10,704 nucleotides of DNA from an uncultured Moraxellaceae bacterium (GCA_937952925.1 CALFYA010000233.1:1-10704); one strand, 5' to 3'. Counted from the stretch's first letter, positions 1-8,670 are shown. Notes: generated from the letters alone by a model not told the origin. Numbers and translations: made by a program.

Positions 1-1351
<1,351 letters not shown>

Positions 1352-1355
<4 letters not shown>

Positions 1356-1723
1356 TTTATCGTATCCATACAGGTCAGTTGCTGTGCAATCTGTTGGTAA
1401 ATGTGGTTCAGATTGGTCATCACGTCATGGTTGGTGAAGCGCATGGTGGTGACTCCCAGTGCCAGCATGAAATCCGCTCTGACTGTATCATAGTGTTGTG
1501 CGTCGTCGGTGTAATGGCTGTCGCCATCGACTTCGATGACGAGTTTTCGCTCAGGACAGTAGAAGTCTACGATATAGTGACCGATGCCATGCTGTCGCCG
1601 AAATTTCACGCCCATTTGCTGATTGCGCAAGATTTGCCAGAGTCTTTTTTCAGGCTCGGTCATGTTGTTGCGCAGCGTTTGGCGGCGTGCTGTGTATTCG
1701 GTTTTGTTGAAGATTTTGTTCAT
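1352..1723 (-). CDS. DUF559 (Vsr/PD-(D/E)xK-like) endonuclease-domain protein inserted between hsdS and hsdR
   Basis: A 123-residue single-domain protein of the DUF559 family, whose fold is related to very-short-patch-repair and other PD-(D/E)xK nucleases. Family hallmarks are visible in order: an N-terminal RNN-T-EPEKRLW helix (18-29), KFRRQH (40-45), IG-YIVDFYCP with D53, and the LVIEVDGDSH core with E64, D66 and H70. D53, E64 and D66 are the probable metal ligands. It is co-directional with the hsd genes. Its TGA overlaps the hsdR ATG by four bases (ATGA), so HsdR production is probably coupled to its translation. Its own start sits eight bases from the palindromic repeat array, whose G-rich edge (GAGGGGGGT on this strand) is the only Shine-Dalgarno-like sequence upstream. 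Such proteins are not standard type I subunits. A substrate cannot be read from the sequence; an accessory nuclease or a mobile-repeat-associated nuclease are both possible. Confidence 0.88.
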
Positions 1724-1731
1724 TTGTATTT

Positions 1732-2063
1732 ACCCCCCTCAATCCCCCCTTATCAGGGGGGACTTGCCCCCCAGCCTATACCGGATGTGCGGCGGTTGTC
1801 CTCCCCCTTCTCAAGGGGGAGTGAGTGGGGGTTTGGGGGCAACACTACCCCCCTCAATCCCCCCTTGTCAGGGGACTTGCCCCCCAGCCTATACCGGATG
1901 TGCGGCGGTTGTCCTCCCCCTTTTCAAGGGGGAGTGAGTGGGGGTTTCGGGTCAATCCTACCCCCCTAAATCCCCCCTTGTCAGGGGGGACTTGCCCCCA
2001 AGCCTATACCGGATGTGCGGCGGTTGTCCTCCCCCTTCTCAAGGGGGAGTTAGAGGGGGTTTT
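1732..2063. repeat. Three tandem copies of a ~115-bp palindrome-rich repeat
   Basis: Three near-identical units lie head to tail: 1732-1846 (115 bp), 1847-1959 (113 bp, two G fewer in one stem) and 1960-about 2063. Each begins ACCCCCCT-AATCCCCCC and ends CAAGGGGGAGT-AG-GGGGGT, so its ends form an imperfect inverted repeat. Each holds two hairpins: CCCCCCT / AGGGGGG (one arm shortened in unit 2) and CTCCCCCTT / AAGGGGGAG. Between them is an invariant core reading AGCCTATACCGGATGTGCGG. Differences are mainly the outer flanks and a C/T change in the second hairpin loop. The array fills the hsdS-DUF559 junction and overlaps the 3' end of hsdS by about 25 bp. In the transcript these G/C-rich stems could act as attenuators, RNA-stability elements or REP/MITE-like mobile units. 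No T-run follows the stems, so a simple intrinsic terminator is unlikely. Confidence 0.93.
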
Positions 2064-3262
2064 GGAAAACTCAGCAACAACTCCCGATAATATTCATACT
2101 GCTGCTGGCGCAACGCGATTTCACGCGGTAGACCTTCGGTGATGGAGTTGGTGAGGGCATCGAATTTGTCGAGGATATCGACGATACGGGCTTGTTCAGC
2201 TAATGATTTTTTAGGATCGTCAGCGTAGGGGATAGGAATTTTATATTCCATAATTTTTTCTTTGTCTCCACGCGGCATCTTTGCACCTTTGGCATGCTGC
2301 ATGTTGTACTCAAAGAATTTATCGTCAGCCAAAACTTGATACAAGTATCTGCTGTTCAATCTCGTATCCACTGTATGAATAACCAGAACGTCACCATTTG
2401 TCCCTCCAACTCGATCAGCCTGCCATATTTTTCTTAAATAAGGGCGAATATTTCCAATCAAAATATCATCTCTCTGGTATTTTATTAGATTCCCTTCTGT
2501 TGGAACATAGTTAGACTCTTTCTTTCCTGCTCTGTTTTGCAATAAATTATCAACTCCCACATAGTTTGATGTATTTAATTGCTCAAAATTAATACGCGTC
2601 TTTGAATAATTTGCCACCTCCCCCAAAGTCTTCCACTCCACTTCTCCCTCTTCAAAACTCAACAACTGATCACGATAGTAGTTGTATTGCTTTTTGCGTG
2701 TGTTAAGCTCGGCGGTCAGCTCGGCGGTTACAGCGGTAAATGCGTCCAAAATACGGACAATTTCGGCTTGAACGTGAAGGGGAGGTATAGGAATTAAAAA
2801 TTCTTTTACCTTGGAATCAGAAATAGCAGGATAAGCTGAGCCACTTTGATTTTCTTCAACATATATTTTAAAATCTGTAGAAGCAATACCATATAAAATC
2901 CATTTTGGCATCACTTCATCTTTTTTGGCTCGTAGAACACAGTAGCCAGTACTTGCTACTGCACCTGCGTACTCATCATCAATCAAGCAATATCGCTGTT
3001 GAGCGGGTCGTGTTGTCGCAAAAATCACATCGTCTTTTTCAACTAATTTCTGCGCTCTGCTTGGGGCATTATCGGCATTAACTTCAGAAACTTCAGCAAC
3101 CTTTTTGGTATCGACACTGACAGAAGTCAAATCAATATAACGATAAGTACTCTTGGTATCTCGCCATCTAATATTACTTGTTGGTAGTACAACCTTCCCC
3201 AACGTTTTCCACTCCACCGCCACCCCATCCAGCAGCTTTTGCATAAAACTCAACTGGCTCAT
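2039..3262 (-). CDS. hsdS: Type I restriction-modification specificity subunit HsdS (type IC)
   Basis: The DNA-recognition subunit (407 aa), which sets the bipartite target of the methyltransferase and restriction enzyme. It has two target-recognition domains: TRD1 at about residues 16-158 and TRD2 at about 208-345. Each starts with the duplicated phrase VEWKTLG (16-22 and 208-214). Each is followed by a helical conserved region, central about 159-205 (PPLHVQAEIVRILD, RKKQYNYYRDQLLSF) and distal about 354-400 (AEQARIVDILDKFD, RQQQYEYYRELLLSF). The central helix holds TAELTAEL at 179-186, the known spacer ruler of type IC enzymes. The gene overlaps the hsdM stop by four bases (ATGA). The last residues, PPLTPP, and the TGA come from the edge of the palindromic repeat array, so the native C-terminus was probably replaced or slightly altered. 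The TRD segments are visibly richer in A/T than the conserved regions. The DNA target cannot be predicted from the sequence alone. Confidence 0.95.
   Translation of the reverse strand: MSQLSFMQKLLDGVAVEWKTLGKVVLPTSNIRWRDTKSTYRYIDLTSVSVDTKKVAEVSEVNADNAPSRAQKLVEKDDVIFATTRPAQQRYCLIDDEYAGAVASTGYCVLRAKKDEVMPKWILYGIASTDFKIYVEENQSGSAYPAISDSKVKEFLIPIPPLHVQAEIVRILDAFTAVTAELTAELNTRKKQYNYYRDQLLSFEEGEVEWKTLGEVANYSKTRINFEQLNTSNYVGVDNLLQNRAGKKESNYVPTEGNLIKYQRDDILIGNIRPYLRKIWQADRVGGTNGDVLVIHTVDTRLNSRYLYQVLADDKFFEYNMQHAKGAKMPRGDKEKIMEYKIPIPYADDPKKSLAEQARIVDILDKFDALTNSITEGLPREIALRQQQYEYYRELLLSFPKPPLTPP
2705..2728 (-). repeat. Two tandem 12-bp repeats in hsdS encoding TAEL-TAEL (spacer ruler)
   Basis: On the coding strand ACCGCCGAGCTG is followed directly by ACCGCCGAGCTT, encoding two TAEL tetrapeptides (residues 179-186). 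In the EcoR124I family, two copies give a 6-bp non-specific spacer in the target and three copies (EcoR124/3I) give 7 bp. Two copies here therefore suggest a 6-bp spacer. The near-identical 12-mers could gain or lose a copy by slippage or unequal crossover without breaking the frame. Confidence 0.85.
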
Positions 3263-4800
3263 GCCTCAATCTCCGCCACAATCGCATCAATCTCCGCACG
3301 CAGTTGGTCGATCTTAGCAACCGTGATTTTTAGCTCGTCATTGAGTTGGGTAATATCCACCACCTCGCGGGTGTCTTTGGCCTCCACATAACTACTCACC
3401 GACAAGTTATAGTCATTGGCGGCAATATCCGCCATATCCACACACTTCGCCACATACGCCACATCTTGCTTGTGGTCAAAAATCTCCATGATTTGCGCAA
3501 TGTGCTCATCAGTCATCACGTTGTTGTTGGTTTCTTTCTTAAAAAACCCACTCGCATCAATAAACTGAACCTTATTGTCGCTTTTGTGCTTCGACAGCAC
3601 CAAAATCGTCACCGCAATGGTCGTGCCATAAAACAAATTCGGCGCAAGCGAAATGATGGTTTCAACATAGTTGTTGTCTACCAAATATTGACGGATTTTT
3701 TGCTCCGCCCCACCCCGATAAAAAATACCAGGGAAGCACACAATCGCCGCACGGCCTTTGCTGGATAAATAACTCAAGCAATGCAGCACAAAGGCAAAAT
3801 CGGCCTTAGACTTGGGCGCAAGCACACCGGCGGGGGCAAAACGCTCATCATTGATCAAGGTTGGATCATCGCTGCCAATCCAACTCACCGAATACGGTGG
3901 ATTAGACACAATCGCATCAAACGGCTTGTCATCGGCAAAATGCGGATTCAGCAAGGTATTGCCCAACGCCACATCAAACTTGTCGTAGTTGATGTTGTGC
4001 AAAAACATATTCATACGCGCAAGGTTGTAGGTGGTATGGTTGATCTCTTGACCAAAAAAACCATCTTCAATGATATGCGCATCAAAATGCTTTTTGGCCT
4101 GTAGCAGCAGCGAGCCAGAGCCACAAGCAGGGTCATAAATTTTATTGACCTTGGTTTGCTGGTGCATGGCGAGCTGGGCTATCAGCTTAGACACATGCTG
4201 CGGGGTAAAAAACTCACCGCCCGACTTACCCGCATTGGCGGCATAGTTGGAAATCAAAAATTCGTAGGCATCACCAAACAGGTCAATCTGACTGTCTTGG
4301 AAGTTGCCAAAGTTTAGCTTTTCTACGCCCTTAATCACCGCAGCCAAACGCAAATTTTTATCTGTGACGGTATTGCCGAGCCGATTGCTGGTGGTGTCAA
4401 AGTCGGCAAACAAGCCTTTGATGTCATGTTCAGAGGGGTAGCCGTTGGCAGAAGATTCAATGGCAGAAAAAATCGCGGCAAGGTCGGTGTTGAGGTTGTT
4501 GTTGCTGTTGGCGTTTTTGGCAATATTGGCAAACAATTGACTGGGATAAATAAAATAGCCTTTGGTTTTCACTGCATCGTCTTTGATGTCGTCGCTGATC
4601 ACTGCATCATCAAGTTCGGCGTACTTGACGCTCTCGTCACCGCCTTCAATATAGTTAGCAAAATTTTCGCTGATAAACCGATAAAACAAGGTGCCCAACA
4701 CATATTGCTTAAAATCCCAGCCGTCTACTGCTCCGCGTACCTCGTTGGCAATCTGCCAAATCTGGCGTTGTAGCTCGGCGCGTTGTTGGATACTGGTCAT
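3259..4800 (-). CDS. hsdM: Type I restriction-modification DNA methyltransferase subunit HsdM
   Basis: The N6-adenine methyltransferase subunit (513 aa, close to the roughly 520 aa of EcoR124I HsdM). It works with HsdS as the modification enzyme and with HsdR as the restriction complex in the cytoplasm. An N-terminal HsdM helical domain spans about 8-150 (WDFKQYVLGTLFYRFIS at 28-44). GGEFFTP is at 194-200, the SAM-binding motif DPACGSGS at 223-230, FGQEIN at 249-254, and the catalytic NPPY at 300-303. A C-terminal coiled stretch (about 484-512) probably contacts HsdS. The ATG at 4800 is preceded by AGGA seven bases upstream. The gene heads the operon; its stop overlaps the hsdS start (ATGA), which favours balanced M and S synthesis. 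All catalytic motifs are intact, so the enzyme should be active. Confidence 0.97.
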   Translation of the reverse strand: MTSIQQRAELQRQIWQIANEVRGAVDGWDFKQYVLGTLFYRFISENFANYIEGGDESVKYAELDDAVISDDIKDDAVKTKGYFIYPSQLFANIAKNANSNNNLNTDLAAIFSAIESSANGYPSEHDIKGLFADFDTTSNRLGNTVTDKNLRLAAVIKGVEKLNFGNFQDSQIDLFGDAYEFLISNYAANAGKSGGEFFTPQHVSKLIAQLAMHQQTKVNKIYDPACGSGSLLLQAKKHFDAHIIEDGFFGQEINHTTYNLARMNMFLHNINYDKFDVALGNTLLNPHFADDKPFDAIVSNPPYSVSWIGSDDPTLINDERFAPAGVLAPKSKADFAFVLHCLSYLSSKGRAAIVCFPGIFYRGGAEQKIRQYLVDNNYVETIISLAPNLFYGTTIAVTILVLSKHKSDNKVQFIDASGFFKKETNNNVMTDEHIAQIMEIFDHKQDVAYVAKCVDMADIAANDYNLSVSSYVEAKDTREVVDITQLNDELKITVAKIDQLRAEIDAIVAEIEA

Positions 4801-4856
4801 TGAAACATCCTGCTCATTTAAGGTTTGCGTGGCTTACGGCTCATCGATTGCTGGGG

Positions 4857-4885
4857 AGTATAACTAACCGATGCCATGAATCGAA
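4857..4885 (-). promoter_or_regulatory. Candidate hsd operon promoter
   Basis: On the minus strand a good -10 hexamer, TATACT (4862-4857), lies about 57 bases upstream of the hsdM ATG. At the 17-bp spacing the -35 position reads TTCGAT, a poor match, so the box assignment is weak. The position fits: it lies just downstream of the terminator that ends the M48 peptidase transcript, so the hsd operon needs its own promoter here. A transcription start would fall near 4850. Confidence 0.35.
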
Positions 4886-4944
4886 TCCTTTATTTGGGTT
4901 TCAACTTTGCGGTCAACCACTCACAACGACATCAATCATCCAAT

Positions 4945-4986
4945 AAAAAAAATCGCTGTTTGCCAAAGACGCAAACCAGCGATTTT
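4945..4986 (-). terminator. Intrinsic terminator of the M48 peptidase gene
   Basis: The arms AAAATCGCTGTTTG (4949-4962) and CAAACCAGCGATTTT (4972-4986) form a 14-bp stem with one bulged base and a 9-nt loop. On the minus strand the stem is followed by eight T (4952-4945), a strong intrinsic terminator about 70 bp after the peptidase stop. A shorter T stretch on the other side makes weak bidirectional action possible. Confidence 0.85.
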
Positions 4987-5057
4987 AACGCTCAATCATC
5001 AACGGCTACCGCTGCTGATGATGCACTGAAAGATGATCATGAACGCCGTTTAAACCA

Positions 5058-5870
5058 CTAACGCCCCTTTGCTGCCTGCTGATACAACGGCATCACTCGT
5101 GGCAAAATCGCATTGATCTGAGTCATCCGATCGGCCGACGACGGGTGAGTACTCAAGAACTTGGGTGGCTCACCCTGACTGGCTTTTTGCATTTTCTGCC
5201 ACAAACTCAACGCCGCTTTGGGGTTATAGCCTGCCCGTGCCATCAACTCCAATCCCAAGACATCTGCTTCGGATTCTTGACCTCGGCTATGGGGCAAATC
5301 GAGCCCCAATTGAGTCGCCATCCCGAGCAGCTGTTGTTGTCCATCAGTCAAGCCAACAGCCGTCGCCAACAGCCCCAATCCCGTTTGCTGAGCATAGGCG
5401 CGTGAAATCCGCTCACGGGCATGTTCCCGCAAGGCATGCGACATTTCATGCCCCATAATTGCGGCAATTTCATCATCGGTTAGATTCAGGCGTTTGACGA
5501 TACCGGTATAAAACATAATCTTGCCACCGGGTGCGACATAGGCATTCAGCTCATTGCTGGTGATGGTATGCACTTCCCACTTCCAGCTTTGGGCATCACC
5601 ACGGAATTGGCGCACATGCGGAATCAAGCGATTGGCAATGGTGCGTAAGCGATTGAGCATGGCGGGATCTTGATCCAACACATTGGCGGCGCGGGCTTTG
5701 GCCAAATCTTCTTGGTAGCTTTTGGCCGCCAATTGATTGACTTCCTCGCTCGACACCAGCAACAGCTGTTTGCGATCCACGCCGGTTGCGCCGGTTTGCG
5801 TGGTACTACTGCAACCCGTGAGCGTAAGTGCCCCCACGACGGTGGCCATCATGATATGTGGTAGACGCAT
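5058..5870 (-). CDS. M48-family zinc metallopeptidase, outer-membrane lipoprotein
   Basis: A 270-residue Ste24p/M48-type metalloprotease, likely anchored to the inner face of the outer membrane and involved in envelope protein quality control, like the E. coli lipoprotein peptidases LoiP and YcaL. The N-terminus MRLPHIMMATVVGALTLTGC is a lipoprotein signal peptide with lipobox LTGC (Cys20). The zinc site is HEMSH (141-145, catalytic E142) with E199 of the ExxAD motif (ESEAD) as third ligand. An HP motif (242-243) lies near the C-terminus. The start at 5870 is chosen because it begins the signal peptide and has GAGG six bases upstream; the frame stays open to 5966, but that extension would bury the signal peptide. 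The gene stands alone and ends at the terminator near 4945. A weak TTGCAA/TACAAA pair at 5978-6007 is the only promoter candidate seen. Which M48 subgroup it belongs to is uncertain, so no symbol is given. Confidence 0.93.
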   Translation of the reverse strand: MRLPHIMMATVVGALTLTGCSSTTQTGATGVDRKQLLLVSSEEVNQLAAKSYQEDLAKARAANVLDQDPAMLNRLRTIANRLIPHVRQFRGDAQSWKWEVHTITSNELNAYVAPGGKIMFYTGIVKRLNLTDDEIAAIMGHEMSHALREHARERISRAYAQQTGLGLLATAVGLTDGQQQLLGMATQLGLDLPHSRGQESEADVLGLELMARAGYNPKAALSLWQKMQKASQGEPPKFLSTHPSSADRMTQINAILPRVMPLYQQAAKGR

Positions 5871-6035
5871 GTTGATCCTCGACTGATCCAGCTCGTCTTG
5901 CGCAAACCGCCAACTGACTGGATATTTTTTGTTCAAAAACATACTAATACACCCAACAGATCGCATTCTACGGCGTTTTTGTAGGCAATCACGCGCTTTT
6001 CTTGCAAATCTGTAAAGTTTTTGCAGTCAAAGGTG

Positions 6036-6063
6036 TTGACATCATCAGGATAATCGCTAAGAT
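6036..6063 (+). promoter_or_regulatory. Promoter of tRNA-Gly
   Basis: A perfect -35 TTGACA (6036-6041) and -10 TAAGAT (6058-6063) with 16-bp spacing lie just before the tRNA. Transcription would start near 6070, leaving a leader of only a few bases before the mature 5' end at 6076. Confidence 0.75.
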
Positions 6064-6075
6064 AGCAGTCCTCTT

Positions 6076-6151
<76 letters not shown>

Positions 6152-6160
6152 AATTTTAAT

Positions 6161-6216
6161 ACTGCACCCATGCAGTAGACAGCAGACCGGTCACCACAGC
6201 ATGATGCTGGTGGCAG
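6161..6216 (+). other. Structured trailer between tRNA-Gly and its terminator
   Basis: Two hairpins lie between the tRNA and its terminator: ACTGCA/TGCAGT (6161-6176, 4-nt loop), then CCACAGCA paired with TGCTGGTGG around a TGA loop with one bulged C (about 6194-6213). A short GACCGGTC palindrome lies between them. With the terminator at 6223-6249 this makes a compact, folded transcript tail of about 100 nt. It may only be a processing and degradation region; a small RNA released from the tRNA precursor is possible but unproven. Confidence 0.35.
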
Positions 6217-6222
6217 ATGTCT

Positions 6223-6249
6223 AAAAGCCGGACTTTGTTCCGGCTTTTT
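6223..6249 (+). terminator. Intrinsic terminator after tRNA-Gly
   Basis: A nine-base-pair stem, AAAAGCCGG (6223-6231) with CCGGCTTTT (6240-6248), an 8-nt loop and a run of five T ending the right arm. It is the classic tRNA-unit terminator and separates the tRNA from dapA. Confidence 0.88.
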
Positions 6250-6403
6250 GCGTATTCTGGGCTGGTTTTGCGGTTTGTGCTGTATGACGGTGCTGGCTTG
6301 TCTTTGACCAGCCGGTTTTTTAACATCACTAGCTTAATGTCTGATGTGGCCGCATGAGCAGTCTGGATCTCGTGACCCAATCAGCGCACGCAGGAGTGGC
6401 ACT

Positions 6404-7303
6404 ATGTCTCAGAGTGGACAGCGTATTACAGGCTCATTGGTCGCGCTTGTAACCCCAATGTTGGAAGATGGCGCACTAGACTGGGACGGTCTTGATCGTC
6501 TGGTGGATTGGCACATCAGTGAAGGCACTCACGCCTTGGTTGCTGTCGGCACCACTGGTGAGTCAGCGACTTTAGATGTGGAAGAGCATGCCAAGGTCAT
6601 TGAGCGTGTCATTGAGCGCACTGCTGGCCGCGTTCCTGTGATTGCAGGTACTGGTGCCAACTCCACTCGCGAAGCGATTGAGCTGACCGAGACGGCTCGC
6701 AAGCTCGGCGCAGACGGTGCATTGCTGGTCACCCCCTATTACAACAAGCCCACACAAGAAGGGCTGTATCGCCATTATCGTGCAGTGGCTGAAGCTGTTG
6801 ATCTGCCGCAGATGCTCTACAACGTGCCTGGCCGTACCGGTGTCGATATGCACAACGATACGGTGGTGCGTTTGGCGGGTATCGACAATATTTTTGCCAT
6901 CAAAGATGCCACTGGTGATCTCAATCGCGGTCACGACCTGATTCAACGTTTGGCTGGTCGGATGGATGTGTTTTCGGGCGATGATGCCAGCGCATGGCAA
7001 CTGATTTTGCTGGGCGCCAAAGGCAACATTTCGGTCACCGCCAACGTCGCACCGCGCATCATGAGTCAACTCTGTACTGCTGCCCTACAAGGCGACAGTG
7101 GTTTGGCCGAACAGCTCAATGAGCAAGTCAAAACCTTGCATCAAGTGCTGTTTTGCGAATCCAATCCAATTCCGGTCAAATGGGCATTGGCAGATATGGG
7201 GTTGATCACCACCGGTATCCGCCTACCGCTGACGGTACTGGCCGAGCAATATCAAGGCACGATCCATCACGCCTTGGTTGAGGCTGGATTGATCAACAGC
7301 TAA
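6404..7303 (+). CDS. dapA: 4-hydroxy-tetrahydrodipicolinate synthase DapA
   Basis: Condenses pyruvate with aspartate semialdehyde, the first committed step of diaminopimelate and lysine synthesis, which feeds peptidoglycan. At 299 aa it matches the usual roughly 290-300 aa (beta/alpha)8 barrel. The Schiff-base lysine is K167 (FAIKDATGD). The catalytic triad equivalents are T51 (GTTGES, 49-54), Y139 (LYNVPGRTG) and Y112 (TPYYNKPTQEG), with R144 binding substrate. The start at 6404 is preferred over an in-frame ATG at 6344: AGGAG ends seven bases before it, and the protein then begins at the normal family N-terminus. It is the first gene of a probable three-gene operon, with 28 bp to the next. 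No convincing promoter was identified in 6250-6403. Confidence 0.97.
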   Translation: MSQSGQRITGSLVALVTPMLEDGALDWDGLDRLVDWHISEGTHALVAVGTTGESATLDVEEHAKVIERVIERTAGRVPVIAGTGANSTREAIELTETARKLGADGALLVTPYYNKPTQEGLYRHYRAVAEAVDLPQMLYNVPGRTGVDMHNDTVVRLAGIDNIFAIKDATGDLNRGHDLIQRLAGRMDVFSGDDASAWQLILLGAKGNISVTANVAPRIMSQLCTAALQGDSGLAEQLNEQVKTLHQVLFCESNPIPVKWALADMGLITTGIRLPLTVLAEQYQGTIHHALVEAGLINS

Positions 7304-7331
7304 GCCGCTCTCTGGTGATTGAGGATTAAGC

Positions 7332-7931
7332 ATGCGTTTGGGTCTGGCTGGTGTTGTTGTGGCAATCGTCTTGGGTTTGACCGGATGTAGCCGTTTTGCA
7401 ATTGATAATGGCTCTTTGGACTATCAAAAAGCCAAATCGTTCCCCCCGTTGCAATTGCCTGCGGGGCAAACCACCCGCTCGATCAGCCCGATCTATCCGG
7501 TGCCTGAGGTGCAGGCCTACAGTGATCAGTCGCCAAGCTTTCACAATCAAAATGGCAAACGCTACCAGTTGCCAGAGCCGCGCCCACTCGACACCAGCAA
7601 CCTTGCCACGACCGTGAGCGTGGGCAAGCCCACCGCACCTGTGATGGTCAAAGATGGCAATGGCACACCGATTTTACGGATTGAAGGGAGCGACGACCAA
7701 ATCTGGCAAATGGTCAATCAAGCCATTGATGCCACTGGCCTAAACGTCGTATATCGTAATCAAGGCTTGGCGCGTGTTGATCTACGCATCAACAACAAGC
7801 CTGTGATGTTGCGCTTTAATCGCACCGGCATTTTGACTACTATTACCGCTCAAGACGACAAAAACGCCTTGATCGACCAAGCGGCTGCGACCGATTTGTT
7901 CAATCAAATCATCACGCGCTGGCCTTCCTGA
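7332..7931 (+). CDS. bamC: BamC/NlpB-like outer-membrane lipoprotein, short single-domain form
   Basis: A 199-residue lipoprotein with signal peptide and lipobox LTGC (Cys19). A long proline-rich, probably disordered segment follows (about 36-100), then one mixed alpha/beta domain (about 113-197). That domain runs ILRIEGSDDQIWQMVNQAID, a beta-alpha start typical of the BamC helix-grip fold, and ends in a helix before WPS. The position between dapA and purC is the same as that of bamC (nlpB) in E. coli, which supports a role as accessory subunit of the beta-barrel assembly machine. E. coli BamC is about 344 aa with two helix-grip domains, so this version appears to keep only one. GAGGA lies six bases before the ATG. 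Spacing is 28 bp from dapA and 19 bp to purC, consistent with co-transcription. The assignment rests on synteny, the lipobox and domain pattern rather than strong sequence identity. Confidence 0.8.
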   Translation: MRLGLAGVVVAIVLGLTGCSRFAIDNGSLDYQKAKSFPPLQLPAGQTTRSISPIYPVPEVQAYSDQSPSFHNQNGKRYQLPEPRPLDTSNLATTVSVGKPTAPVMVKDGNGTPILRIEGSDDQIWQMVNQAIDATGLNVVYRNQGLARVDLRINNKPVMLRFNRTGILTTITAQDDKNALIDQAAATDLFNQIITRWPS

Positions 7932-7950
7932 TTGTCTGGAACCCTGCACA

Positions 7951-8670
7951 ATGCAAAAACACGCCCTGCTCTATACTGGCAAAGCCAAATCAGTCTATGA
8001 AACCGATGATGCTGATCGTCTGATTTTGGTGTTTCGTGACGACACGTCCGCATTTGATGGCAAAAAAGTCGAGCAATTGGCGCGTAAAGGTCGCGTCAAC
8101 AATCGCTTCAATGCCTTTATCATGCAAAAACTGGCTGATGCAGGGATTCCAACCCACTTTGAGCGTCTGCTGACGCCAGATGAAGTGCTGGTCAAACGTC
8201 TGAGCATGATTCCGGTCGAGTGCGTGATCCGCAACTTTGCCGCAGGCAGCTTGTGTCGCCGCGTGGGTGTCGAAGAAGGTCGTGCGCTTAATCCGGCCAC
8301 CTTTGAGCTGTTTTACAAAGACGATGCGCTCGGTGACCCAATGGTCAACGAATCGCTGTCGATTACACTTGGCTGGGCAACCGCTGAGCAGCTGGCCACC
8401 ATGAAAGAGCTGACCTACAAGGTCAACAGCGTGCTGACCGAGTTGTTTGATCAAGGCGGCATGATGCTGGTCGATTTCAAGCTCGAATTTGGTCTGTTCC
8501 ACGATCAAATCGTACTCGGCGATGAATTCTCGCCCGATGGCTGCCGCTTGTGGGACAAAGAAACCAAGAAGAAACTCGACAAAGACCGTTTCCGCCAAGG
8601 TTTGGGCGGCGTGGTTGAAGCTTATGAAGAAGTCGCGCACCGTTTGGGCGTGGACTTGAGCGGCATTTGA
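7951..8670 (+). CDS. purC: Phosphoribosylaminoimidazole-succinocarboxamide (SAICAR) synthase PurC
   Basis: Joins CAIR and aspartate with ATP to make SAICAR in de novo purine synthesis, in the cytoplasm. At 239 aa it has the length of the bacterial single-domain enzyme (about 237 aa). Family motifs in order: GKAKSVY (10-16, nucleotide-binding loop), FRDDTSAFDGKK (28-39), VECVIRNFAAGS (89-100), LVDFKLEFG (173-181) and LGDEFSPDGCRLWD (189-202). All are intact. It is the last gene of the dapA-bamC-purC group. Its upstream Shine-Dalgarno is weak (TGGAAC, about ten bases before the ATG), so translation may rely partly on coupling from bamC. No intrinsic terminator was found between purC and the tRNA-Ser promoter; the terminator at 8873-8906 may serve both. 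Confidence 0.97.
   Translation: MQKHALLYTGKAKSVYETDDADRLILVFRDDTSAFDGKKVEQLARKGRVNNRFNAFIMQKLADAGIPTHFERLLTPDEVLVKRLSMIPVECVIRNFAAGSLCRRVGVEEGRALNPATFELFYKDDALGDPMVNESLSITLGWATAEQLATMKELTYKVNSVLTELFDQGGMMLVDFKLEFGLFHDQIVLGDEFSPDGCRLWDKETKKKLDKDRFRQGLGGVVEAYEEVAHRLGVDLSGI

Noticed and set aside
1732..2063. CRISPR array
   Set aside because: The units are about 115 bp, directly adjacent and internally palindromic, with no variable spacers and no cas genes.
3346..4773. Plus-strand open frames inside hsdM (3346-3768, 3781-4104, 4426-4773)
   Set aside because: They are antisense shadows of a fully conserved HsdM with all catalytic motifs.
4876..5061. 61-codon plus-strand open frame
   Set aside because: It runs through the M48 gene terminator and the hsd promoter region, has no Shine-Dalgarno and a low-complexity translation.
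5871..5966. N-terminal extension of the M48 peptidase to an ATG at 5966
   Set aside because: It would put 32 residues in front of a clear lipoprotein signal peptide; the ATG at 5870 has a good GAGG site.
6292..6321. Possible second terminator or attenuator before dapA (GCTGG/CCAGC followed by a T-run)
   Set aside because: The stem is only five base pairs with an 11-nt loop, and three bases separate it from the T-run; too weak to call.
6344..6403. Upstream in-frame start for dapA at 6344
   Set aside because: It adds 20 residues absent from the family and lacks a ribosome binding site, whereas 6404 has AGGAG at seven bases.
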